Source: Candidatus Vecturithrix granuli
Lineage (GTDB): Bacteria > Moduliflexota > Moduliflexia > Moduliflexales > Moduliflexaceae
DNA: 64,000 nt
Direction of reading: 5' to 3'
Assembly (NCBI GenBank): GCA_000739535.1
Contig: DF820464.1
Span: 242,717 to 306,716, forward strand
Part shown: piece by piece, positions 52,490-59,543 of the stretch
Layout of the letters: each line of letters begins with the position of its first letter
Position numbering within the stretch: position 1 is the first letter of the stretch
Position numbers and translations under genes: made by a program
The notes under the pieces: model-generated
What the model saw: the letters and a program-made list of their open reading frames with translations, nothing else
Told to the model about the DNA's origin: nothing
Database searches by the model: none

Positions 52490-54232
52490 TCACAGGATGA
52501 AAGCCATGAACAGAATGAGCACAAGAAAGGAAATGACCATCTGAATCGAAACGCTCAGGGAACGATCCTGGATGTTCTCCAGCTTGAGGCAAAGCGCAAA
52601 TAGCCCGCGGGCCAGGGAATTATACAAGCTATCCACGCTGAAATAGCTTACAATACGCCTCTGTTTTGAAACTTCAGTCTGAGGATGATGGAAGCCAAAG
52701 ACTCCCATTCGCAATAAAAAGGCATACAGAGCAACACCGATCCCCAGACTCACAAACGCTTCAGCGAGATGCGCAAGGGTCCAGAGACGAGGCTGCGGCG
52801 CAAACCGGCTCAACATTACCTTCAGCACAAAGCCCGGGAATATCCCTACCATGAAGGACCCTAAAGAGAGGAAGAGCATGGGAATATACATTGACGCTGG
52901 AACCTCTTGCACGTTCAAGAGCACAGAATTTGGCGGCCCGAAGAAGGTATGCCTGACCAGTTTAAGGAAGGAGGCGCAGGTTCCGGCTGAGGTCAAAATA
53001 AAAATGATCTCTAAAGGCAGATTGCCTTCCAGACCCGCAAAAATAATGCCTTTACTGGCGTATCCGCTGGTGAGTGGCACGCCTGAGATAGAGAGTGCCG
53101 CGATCAGGCACGTGAGCGTTGTCACTGGCATCTTGCGCCATAAGCCGCCTAACATCTCAATTTTGCGCGTTCCGGTTCTGAAAATCACTGCTCCGACCGC
53201 CAAAAACAACAGTCCCTTGAAGATGGCATGACTCAGTATGTGCAGCATTCCTCCGGCCAGGCCATATTTTCCGATTCCTATGCCTAACAGGATATACCCT
53301 ATTTGACTGACGCTGTGGTAGGCTAACAGCTTTTTTAAATCCTTTTGAAGCAGGGCCAGGGAAACGCCGATGACCATCGAGAGAACGCCTGTACCCATCA
53401 CCAGCAAAGCGGGACTGACCAGCCATTGGTCTATGTTAGCTGCTCCTTGCGATAAACTTCTCAGGGATTCAAAGGAGAACACGCGGCTGCCTTCTGATGT
53501 TGTTCCGAAAAAATCGGGAGAAAAAAAGGCGCGTATCAGACCGTACGCGCCCACTTTGATCATGACGCCCGAAAGAAGAGCGCTAATCGGGGAAGGCGCG
53601 GCAGGATGGGCGTCAGGCAGCCAGGTATGAAACGGAAACGCGCCTGCTTTCAGCAAACAGCCGATGGAAAAGCTGATGCCCGCCAGACGCCCCAGGTATT
53701 CCTTGTCCAGCGGGACGATGAAGAGCACCAGGATGGCGGTCAGAATGAACAGCCCGCCCACAAGCATCATGACGATATATTTGTAGCCCGCGTCTAAAGC
53801 TGCCTTCTCCCGCGAGTGGATGATGAGAAAGTACGCGGAGATTGATACGGTTTCGAAAAAAATATAAAACCCCAGAAGTCCCTGAGAGAAGATAAGCCCC
53901 AACAGGCTGCCAAAATTCAGGGTGAGCAGAACGTAATATTTCAGGCGATGATCTGTGACATAGTCCGCAGAATAGATCATCACAAGCAGATACAACGCGG
54001 AGACCAGTACGCCAAACCCCAGGCTCAGTCTATCCACGCAGAAATATAGCTCGAAATTGCCCATCAGAGGAAAAGAACGGAATTCAAGCATTTTATCCAG
54101 AGCAATCTGCGGATAGACGCTGAGTAAGCATAGCAGCGCTGTCAGAGGAAATACACAGGGGATCATAGAGATAAGGTTGAAACGAAGAGATGTTAATTTT
54201 GGCTCTAAAGGAGTTTGTTTCATATTAAGCAT
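52490..54232 (-). CDS. MrpD/NuoM-like proton-conducting antiporter subunit (second copy)
   Basis: The 580-residue membrane protein has about 14 helices with FVFETVSISAYFLIIHS-like and AGAFPFHTWLPDAHPAAPSP segments, ISALLSGVMIKVGAYGLIR and LLAYHSVSQIGYILLG, all typical of the Mrp/Mbh/complex I proton-channel subunits. Its long C-terminal amphipathic stretch (about 490-580) resembles the lateral helix of NuoL-type subunits. In the absence of a full MrpA it may supply that function. Two possible starts (54232 and 54223) share an AAAGGGGAG site. It is last in the mrp operon, beyond a large palindrome. Confidence 0.85.
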   Translation of the reverse strand: MLNMKQTPLEPKLTSLRFNLISMIPCVFPLTALLCLLSVYPQIALDKMLEFRSFPLMGNFELYFCVDRLSLGFGVLVSALYLLVMIYSADYVTDHRLKYYVLLTLNFGSLLGLIFSQGLLGFYIFFETVSISAYFLIIHSREKAALDAGYKYIVMMLVGGLFILTAILVLFIVPLDKEYLGRLAGISFSIGCLLKAGAFPFHTWLPDAHPAAPSPISALLSGVMIKVGAYGLIRAFFSPDFFGTTSEGSRVFSFESLRSLSQGAANIDQWLVSPALLVMGTGVLSMVIGVSLALLQKDLKKLLAYHSVSQIGYILLGIGIGKYGLAGGMLHILSHAIFKGLLFLAVGAVIFRTGTRKIEMLGGLWRKMPVTTLTCLIAALSISGVPLTSGYASKGIIFAGLEGNLPLEIIFILTSAGTCASFLKLVRHTFFGPPNSVLLNVQEVPASMYIPMLFLSLGSFMVGIFPGFVLKVMLSRFAPQPRLWTLAHLAEAFVSLGIGVALYAFLLRMGVFGFHHPQTEVSKQRRIVSYFSVDSLYNSLARGLFALCLKLENIQDRSLSVSIQMVISFLVLILFMAFIL

Positions 54233-54319
54233 ATTCTCCCCTTTCCTCGCTTCTATGGGAGAGGATCCGGGGTGGAGAAACGTTTACCACATTCCCTATG
54301 GTTGCTATTTAGTTCATCT

Positions 54320-54501
54320 TTTCGCCGTAGGCGATACAGTATTGTAGCAACGAGGAAACCCCCATCCTTTTTTCGCCGTAGGCGATCTACAACTGTTGCG
54401 CCGAAGGACAATCATTGGCTTTTTGTAGATCGCCTACGGCGAATTCAAAGCAAGAAGGGCACTATTTGTTGTTACAATACTGTATCGCCTACGGCGAAAA
54501 A
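54320..54501. repeat. Two-layer palindrome, CGCCGTAGGCGAT family
   Basis: TTCGCCGTAGGCGATACAGT pairs with ACTGTATCGCCTACGGCGAA, and inside it TTCGCCGTAGGCGATCTACA pairs with TGTAGATCGCCTACGGCGAA. It lies between the two proton-channel genes. A single related arm is near 50361. Confidence 0.85.
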
Positions 54502-54521
54502 GCCTGGTAAATAATTACTTC

Positions 54522-55964
54522 TTACGGCACGGCGGTAACGCTCAGTATATTTTCTCCTGCCCCGGGAAATACAACCACGACAAAAATCCCTGATACCAGA
54601 AGAATCAGGGAAAGATAAACAAGAGCAGAACATTTCTTTTTGCTGATAATATACCCCTCTTCGCCTTGAAAGAACACACCGATGCACCTCAGAAAATACG
54701 CACCTGTGATGATACTGCTGAAAAATATGATCACGGCAATGAAAGGATGACCACTTTTAGCGGAAGCAAGGCCGATCATCAGCTTACTGAAAAATCCTCC
54801 GGCCGGGGGAATGCCTATGAGAGAGAGGGAAGCCAGGATAAAGATGGCAGTCACCGCCGGCATTTCTTTGGCGACGATGCCTAACTCTGAGATTTTTCTG
54901 CGCCCGGTTTGCTCGATCACCGCACCTGCACAGAGAAACAGGCAGCTTTTGGCAAACGCATGATTCACGGTATGGAATAACGCGCCGCTTGCGCCGCTTG
55001 CGGTTCCCAGGCCGATCCCGATCAGAATATAGCCGATCTGGTTAATGCTGGAATACGCCAGCAAGCGTTTCAGGTCGCTCTGAACTAAAGCCATAATCGC
55101 TCCAAAAATCGCCGTGACTGCGCCGGTATAAACCAGAAGCGCGTACAGGCTCTCTATGAAAGGACAAAGCCTGAACATCTGGACGGTTCTGAAAAAGGCA
55201 TAGATTCCAACTTTGATGACAATGCCCGACAGCAGGGCGCTAACCGGAGAAGGGGCGATGGAATGGGCGTCAGGAAGCCAGGTGTGGAGCGGCGCCATGG
55301 CGCATTTTATGCCAAACCCGATCATAAATAAGGCCAGTGTCAAGATGAGCGCCCGGGGGGATGTGGAAAAAAACTCAGGAATTTTCTCGCTGATCTCAAT
55401 CATATTGAGTGTGCCGATATAGCGGTATAAGACGCCAATCCCAAACAGAAAGAAGATCAGCCCGATGCTGCTGATGAGCAGGTAGTTGATGCCTGCCAGG
55501 AACGACCCCTGACTGCCATAGTGCGCTACCAGGATATAGGAAGCGATGGACAACACCTCCATGAACACAAAGAGGTTGAAAATATCTCTGGAAAGAAAGG
55601 CCCCTGAGATGGCGCTCATCATGATTAACAGCAGCGCATAAAACTTTGGCTCGTATTTTCCCTCGGCCAGAGCGTACAGGAGCACCAGCACCCCGAGAAG
55701 GTTGTTCAGCAGCACCATAAAGATGGTCAATCGATCGACCAGGAGCGAAATGCCGATAATCTGATCCCAGGATCCCAGGGTATAGACGACGCTTTCGCCG
55801 CGCAAAATTTGAGGGGTCAGGATCAGGGCCAGCCCAAACGCCGCCGCCAGGCTAAGCATCGCCAGATGTCCGCAGAAAGCTCTCCACGGCGTGAAATCCA
55901 GCAGCGTGATGACTACCGCCGTGAACATCGGAATCACGATAATGAAAATCGCTGCATTCGTCAT
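54522..55964 (-). CDS. mrpD: Mrp antiporter subunit D (MnhD)
   Basis: The 480-residue protein has about 13 helices with FVFMEVLSIASYILVAHYG, KCAMAPLHTWLPDAHSIAPSPVSALLSG-type channel segment (glutamate and lysine of the proton path), LLAYSSINQIGYILIGIGLG and SLIGIPPAGGFFSKLMIG. It is a proton-conducting subunit of the multi-subunit Na+/H+ antiporter. Its ATG follows the mrpC stop without a gap. Confidence 0.9.
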   Translation of the reverse strand: MTNAAIFIIVIPMFTAVVITLLDFTPWRAFCGHLAMLSLAAAFGLALILTPQILRGESVVYTLGSWDQIIGISLLVDRLTIFMVLLNNLLGVLVLLYALAEGKYEPKFYALLLIMMSAISGAFLSRDIFNLFVFMEVLSIASYILVAHYGSQGSFLAGINYLLISSIGLIFFLFGIGVLYRYIGTLNMIEISEKIPEFFSTSPRALILTLALFMIGFGIKCAMAPLHTWLPDAHSIAPSPVSALLSGIVIKVGIYAFFRTVQMFRLCPFIESLYALLVYTGAVTAIFGAIMALVQSDLKRLLAYSSINQIGYILIGIGLGTASGASGALFHTVNHAFAKSCLFLCAGAVIEQTGRRKISELGIVAKEMPAVTAIFILASLSLIGIPPAGGFFSKLMIGLASAKSGHPFIAVIIFFSSIITGAYFLRCIGVFFQGEEGYIISKKKCSALVYLSLILLVSGIFVVVVFPGAGENILSVTAVP

Positions 55965-56291
55965 CTACAAGTGCCTTTTTAATTCTTCAACATCCAGGGT
56001 GTGATAATTCTCATAGATTTTTACCGCGATAGAGAGCGCCAGGGCTGTCACGCAGATTCCGATCACGATGGCGGTCAGCATAAGCGCCTGAGGAACAGGA
56101 TCAACCACATTTTCCATTCCATGCTCCAGGATCGGAGCGTTAGCGTTTGAACGATAGCCAACGCTGATGAAATACAGGATTACACCCCCCTCCAGAATAT
56201 ACAGCCCGATGATCTTCTTGATCAGATTTCTCTTCGCCATCAGGCCGTAGAGTCCGATTAACATCAGGACAATGCTGGTATAGGTTGCCAT
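55965..56291 (-). CDS. mrpC: Mrp antiporter subunit C (NuoK-like)
   Basis: The 108-residue three-helix protein has GLYGLMAKRNLIKKIIGLYI, a glutamate-adjacent membrane segment and DPVPQALMLTAIVIGICVTA, matching MrpC/MnhC and NuoK. It is one base after the mrpB stop and directly before mrpD, with GAAGGGGA upstream. Confidence 0.92.
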   Translation of the reverse strand: MATYTSIVLMLIGLYGLMAKRNLIKKIIGLYILEGGVILYFISVGYRSNANAPILEHGMENVVDPVPQALMLTAIVIGICVTALALSIAVKIYENYHTLDVEELKRHL

Positions 56292-56292
56292 G

Positions 56293-56715
56293 TCAGTCCC
56301 CTTCCTCCCCGGCCAGCGAATAGAAAATGATACTTATTGCGGCCCCGACTTTCAGCCCGATGGCCAGATTTAAAAAGAGAATAAAGCCCGAACCGCCAAA
56401 TCGGCCGCCTTCTCCCTGGGGCAGGAAATCTTTGAGGAAATGATACCCAAAGAGAATGCCTCCCAGGCCAATGATCATAAAGACGAGCGGGCCGATACTT
56501 TCCATCAGGCCAAGGATATTTTTCTTGAACCGTTCCTCCGTTTTGGAAATTCCCTGTGACAGGGAAAGCAGGATAATTGCCGATCCAATGACAACCCCTC
56601 CTTGAAATCCTCCACCCGGCGAAAGATGGCCATAAGCAACCACATATAAGCCGAAGAGGAGGATGAACGGAAACAACTTTCGGGTCATGGTTCTGATGAT
56701 GGTTGATTCTTGCAT
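56293..56715 (-). CDS. mrpB: Mrp antiporter subunit B, C-terminal domain type (MnhB)
   Basis: The 140-residue protein has four helices with LFGLYVVAYGHLSPGGGFQGGVVIGSA and a GSGFILFLNLAIGLKVGAA segment, the hallmark of MrpB. It starts the B-C-D block. Two repeats (56752-56864 and 56888-56974) separate it from the PII-like gene upstream. Confidence 0.92.
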   Translation of the reverse strand: MQESTIIRTMTRKLFPFILLFGLYVVAYGHLSPGGGFQGGVVIGSAIILLSLSQGISKTEERFKKNILGLMESIGPLVFMIIGLGGILFGYHFLKDFLPQGEGGRFGGSGFILFLNLAIGLKVGAAISIIFYSLAGEEGD

Positions 56716-56751
56716 GGCTTATTTCGACTCCTCCTTACCTAAATATTTTTC

Positions 56752-56864
56752 GGTAGTGGTTAAATGGGAAGTGATGCCCGCTCGTTGAGCGAAGTCGAAA
56801 CGAGCCGCTCATTGTTCCCTTCGACTTCGCTCAGGGAACGCATCACTTCCCATTTAACCATTAC
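56752..56864. repeat. MITE-like element, arms GGTAGTGGTTAAAT, inside the mrp operon
   Basis: GGTAGTGGTTAAAT-GGGAAGTGAT and ATCACTTCCC-ATTTAACCATTACC enclose GAGCGAAGTCGAA and TTCGACTTCGCTC. TATTTTTC occurs on both flanks, a possible 8-base target duplication. Third copy of this family. Confidence 0.8.
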
Positions 56865-56887
56865 CTATTTTTCGTATATGAATCTGC

Positions 56888-56974
56888 TTAACCCACCCCT
56901 GGCCCCTCCCAGGAGGGGAGTTCACGGCTGCACCACAATACACCCATACCTGTCAGGGGTGAGGGGTGGGTTAA
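56888..56974. repeat. Inverted repeat AACCCACCCCT ... AGGGGTGGGTT
   Basis: TTAACCCACCCCTGGCCCC pairs with GGGGTGAGGGGTGGGTTAA around a short inner pairing. It lies next to the MITE-like element between mrpB and the PII-like gene. Confidence 0.75.
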
Positions 56975-56989
56975 AAAATGCGTCAGGCA

Positions 56990-57340
56990 CTAAACCCAAT
57001 CCTCAAATAGTCCGTACTGGCTTAAAGAGAAACTGACTGGCAGGGCGAAAATTTCCCCTATCTCAGGTTCTTGAAAATCGATCCCGATTTCCTTTAACAC
57101 GTCTATCAACCTGATCAGAGTGTCTTTATCTTTTAAGACGGCGATAATATTCTTATTGTAGGGTCTGGAGCCAGCCAGCGACTGGATTAACCCGGCGAAA
57201 ATAGGCACATCGTTGGCCAATACTCGTTCCATGCCCACGCCATCCAGGATCGTCGCTCCCGTAATTTCAAGTTCGATCATCGCGGAAAGAAGATCATCCT
57301 CGTGTTCTTCTTTGTTCAGAATAATCCATACCATTAACAT
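56990..57340 (-). CDS. PII-like signalling protein
   Basis: The 116-residue protein has the alternating beta-alpha-beta layout of PII-like (ferredoxin-fold) proteins: VWIILNKEEHEDDLLSAMIE, ELEITGATILDGVGMERVL, NIIAVLKDKDTLIRLIDVLK. It does not keep the uridylylated tyrosine loop of GlnB. Membrane-transport-associated PII-like proteins bind nucleotides and gate transporters, and its place in the mrp operon fits this. It overlaps the EIIA gene by 7 bases, so it is translationally coupled to it. Confidence 0.75.
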   Translation of the reverse strand: MLMVWIILNKEEHEDDLLSAMIELEITGATILDGVGMERVLANDVPIFAGLIQSLAGSRPYNKNIIAVLKDKDTLIRLIDVLKEIGIDFQEPEIGEIFALPVSFSLSQYGLFEDWV

Positions 57341-57804
57341 CTGGAGTGACCTTCCTCTCGCTCTTTGAGCAAATTCATCACCTTCTCAGGAGATCCGGCG
57401 TGCATGACAGCTTCTCGGAAGTCCTCCTCCCTGAAAATTCGGGCAATCTTCGCCAGGACGCTTAAATATTCTGTGTTTTTCTCCGGTGAAGACACAAGCA
57501 TAAAAATAATATGAGCTGGCTTGCCATCCAGAGCATCGTAATCAACCCCCTCCTCCGAAAGGCCAACGCTTAAAACAACCCCCTCAACATCATCGGACTT
57601 CGCATGAGCGATGGCTAAACCAAAGCCTACTCCGGTCGTTTGTATTTGTTCTCTTTGCAGGAGGCTCTTAAGAAGCTCTTCCTTATTATGAATTTTTCCT
57701 GAGGTTGCCGCAACTTCCAACAACTCTTGTAATATGCCAATTTTATCTCGGTTTTTCACCCCAACGACAATCCTATCCAGGGAGAGCACTTTACAGATTT
57801 CCAT
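57334..57804 (-). CDS. PTS EIIA-Ntr-like protein (PtsN family)
   Basis: The 156-residue product fits the fructose/nitrogen-type PTS EIIA domain: LLQREQIQTTGVGFGLAIAH with the phosphorylatable histidine in AIAHAK (about residue 66), then VVLSVGLSEEGVDYDALDGK and VHMLVS-like FMLVSSPEKNTEYLSVLAKI. PtsN proteins control K+ and ion homeostasis and report nitrogen and phosphoenolpyruvate status. It sits inside the Mrp antiporter operon beside a PII-like gene, so it probably tunes Na+/H+ or K+ balance (inferred). No ptsP or npr is in the window. Confidence 0.86.
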   Translation of the reverse strand: MEICKVLSLDRIVVGVKNRDKIGILQELLEVAATSGKIHNKEELLKSLLQREQIQTTGVGFGLAIAHAKSDDVEGVVLSVGLSEEGVDYDALDGKPAHIIFMLVSSPEKNTEYLSVLAKIARIFREEDFREAVMHAGSPEKVMNLLKEREEGHSRC

Positions 57805-57812
57805 ATTTTGAC

Positions 57813-58067
57813 CTATCCTTTTCGCTTTAAGAGCAGGAAAACACCGGTGGCTGCTGTAAAAAGCGCCATTGCTTCACCCAATGTGTCATACGCTCTATAT
57901 CCTAAATAAATAGACGTGACAATATTGACGGCGCCCGTCTCCTCACGCCCTCTGTTAATATAGTATTGGGCCGTTTCGTTATGGCCTGTTTGTTCTTCGA
58001 AGTCCAGGGAGACGACAATCAAGCACCCCAGTAGAGCAACGAGGAAGATCACTCTGATGACGCTCAT
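57813..58067 (-). CDS. Mbh/Mrp-type subunit E (MrpA C-terminal domain piece)
   Basis: The 84-residue protein has two helices with ALLGCLIVVSLDF, then INRGREETGAVNIVTSIYLG and YRAYDTLGEAMALFTAATGV, the signature of the membrane-bound hydrogenase subunit E / MrpA C-terminal domain. It overlaps the DUF4040 gene upstream as ATGA. In many bacteria this piece is fused to MrpA; here it is separate. Confidence 0.86.
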   Translation of the reverse strand: MSVIRVIFLVALLGCLIVVSLDFEEQTGHNETAQYYINRGREETGAVNIVTSIYLGYRAYDTLGEAMALFTAATGVFLLLKRKG

Positions 58068-58294
58068 GCTCGCCCTCCTCCGCTACGATGAATCGCTGCC
58101 ACAAAAATCACCGTAGATACCCCCGCACCGACCGCCGCTTCTGCCATCGCCACATCCGGGGCTTTGAGGTAATAAAAGACAATTGACATGACCAGGCTGA
58201 AGACCGCCAGCATGATCACTGCATTGATCAGGTCTTTCACCTCAAGCGCGCAGATCGCCATCAGCACCAGAATAAGCAGAAACATATTGATCAT
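58064..58294 (-). CDS. DUF4040-type subunit (MbhD-like)
   Basis: The 76-residue protein has two to three helices with MAICALEVKDLINAVIMLAVFS, YYLKAPDVAMAEAAVGAG and a short polar end. It corresponds to the DUF4040/MbhD region of MrpA. It is coupled by ATGA to the gene that follows. Confidence 0.85.
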   Translation of the reverse strand: MINMFLLILVLMAICALEVKDLINAVIMLAVFSLVMSIVFYYLKAPDVAMAEAAVGAGVSTVIFVAAIHRSGGGRA

Positions 58295-58325
58295 ATCTAC
58301 TATTTTGGGACAGCAGTGTTAAATA

Positions 58326-58387
58326 CCTCGGACAGAATTGTCCGGCGTCACATCACATGGTCGGACAAGTTTAAGTTGTCGGACAAG
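58326..58387. repeat. TCCGACA-type palindromes between mrpG and the DUF4040 gene
   Basis: CGGACAGAATTGTCCG forms a compact inner hairpin, and GTCGGACAAGTTTAAGTTGTCGGAC repeats the TCGGACAA word. They resemble the palindrome at 37848-37886. They interrupt the mrp operon. Confidence 0.6.
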
Positions 58388-58433
58388 GCTGCCCCGGGCT
58401 AAGGAGTTCAGATCGAATCATCAATTACTTTAA

Positions 58434-58751
58434 TCATTTCAGCATTTTTCTTTTGACCCACATAGTGACTTTCGAATCATGCGCTGATTTCCCTATGGCG
58501 TGGGAAGATACCGGGTTTGTCAAGAAGATAAAAAACGCGATTACGGCGATCTGAAGCGAGATGTGCGAAAATCCCTTGAAAACCATCAGGCCGAGAAAGA
58601 TCGAGATCACCCCTGTGGTGCCGCATTTTGAACTGGCATGAAGGCGTGTATAGACATCCGGAAACCTCAACACACCAATGGTACCGATGAACATAAAAAA
58701 TATGCCAAAACCCATAAAAATACTGAAAATCATTGAATATTCAATTCTCAA
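58434..58751 (-). CDS. mrpG: Mrp antiporter subunit G (MnhG)
   Basis: The 105-residue three-helix protein has MFIGTIGVLRFPDVYTRLHA followed by SSKCGTTGVISIFLG, the MrpG signature. It starts at TTG (58751) or at ATG 58733. A polar C-terminal tail (HDSKVTMWVKRKM) follows the last helix. Confidence 0.9.
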   Translation of the reverse strand: MRIEYSMIFSIFMGFGIFFMFIGTIGVLRFPDVYTRLHASSKCGTTGVISIFLGLMVFKGFSHISLQIAVIAFFIFLTNPVSSHAIGKSAHDSKVTMWVKRKMLK

Positions 58752-58759
58752 TCGTCTGG

Positions 58760-59005
58760 TTAGCCTTTTCTCGGGTATTTGGTGATCGCGATAATCCCCA
58801 CATAGCCTAAAATCGCATATACTAAGGCGACATCCAGGAAAATCTTTTGATCCCAGAGAACTGCTAACAGGACCATGACAACAGTGGTCTTCGTGGCAAT
58901 CAGATTTAATCCGACCAGTCGATCCTGGATTGTCGGCCCAAAGATCACCCGATACAGACTTAAAAGTGAGGTGATAGAGAGAAAGATCACCGTAAATCGG
59001 ATCAT
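58760..59005 (-). CDS. mrpF: Mrp antiporter subunit F (MnhF)
   Basis: The 81-residue three-helix protein carries YRVIFGPTIQDRLVGLNLIA and ILGYVGIIAITKYPRKG, typical of MrpF. It overlaps the end of mrpE by 4 bases and precedes mrpG by 8. Confidence 0.92.
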   Translation of the reverse strand: MIRFTVIFLSITSLLSLYRVIFGPTIQDRLVGLNLIATKTTVVMVLLAVLWDQKIFLDVALVYAILGYVGIIAITKYPRKG

Positions 59006-59514
59006 CTGAAGATCCTCCCCAATAAGCGTTCGAAAGTTCCTTTAATTATCTCCCCGGCATACAGGGCGCTTGTTCCTTTAGATTCCAGCCAGTGGACATA
59101 GAGATAGTCATCCCGCAGATCAATCGTCAGCGTGCCCGGAGTGATCGTAATCGAGTTGGCGAGCATAACCCGAGCAAGTTCGGATCTAAGCCGGGTTCGG
59201 ATCCTGATCTCGCCAGGATTGATCTTCATCGTCAGCACCCGATACGCGACATCAAAACTGGCAATATAGACCTTTGCAATGAGAATGATCAGGTACAGCA
59301 AGATGATATCCGGCCTGGGCACAATATCCTTAATAAACACTTCAGTTTCATCCACAAAATAATCGTAGGTGATCAGCGCAATAAAAAATGAAAAAACCAC
59401 TCCCAGCAGGAGCGACTGCGGATCGAGATTCCCGGTAAAAATCATCCACCCCAGCATCAAGAAAAAAAATGTGACGCCGATCCTGAATATCTTCCATTTT
59501 GTTTTCAGATTCAT
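59002..59514 (-). CDS. mrpE: Mrp antiporter subunit E (MnhE)
   Basis: The 170-residue protein has two to three N-terminal helices, then a cytoplasmic MrpE domain with MKINPGEIRIRTRLRSELAR and NSITITPGTLTIDL-D-DDYLYVHWLE. It begins the antiporter part of the operon. It starts 29 bases after the stop of the DUF499-type gene on the same strand, so read-through from that gene is possible. Confidence 0.92.
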   Translation of the reverse strand: MNLKTKWKIFRIGVTFFFLMLGWMIFTGNLDPQSLLLGVVFSFFIALITYDYFVDETEVFIKDIVPRPDIILLYLIILIAKVYIASFDVAYRVLTMKINPGEIRIRTRLRSELARVMLANSITITPGTLTIDLRDDYLYVHWLESKGTSALYAGEIIKGTFERLLGRIFR

Positions 59515-59543
59515 TCGTCAACTCTTCTCTAACGTTCCTGTCC

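Noticed and set aside
56744-56872. TATTTTTC on both sides of the third MITE-like copy as a transposition footprint
   Set aside because: The other two copies show no duplication, so I keep it only as a possibility in the feature note.
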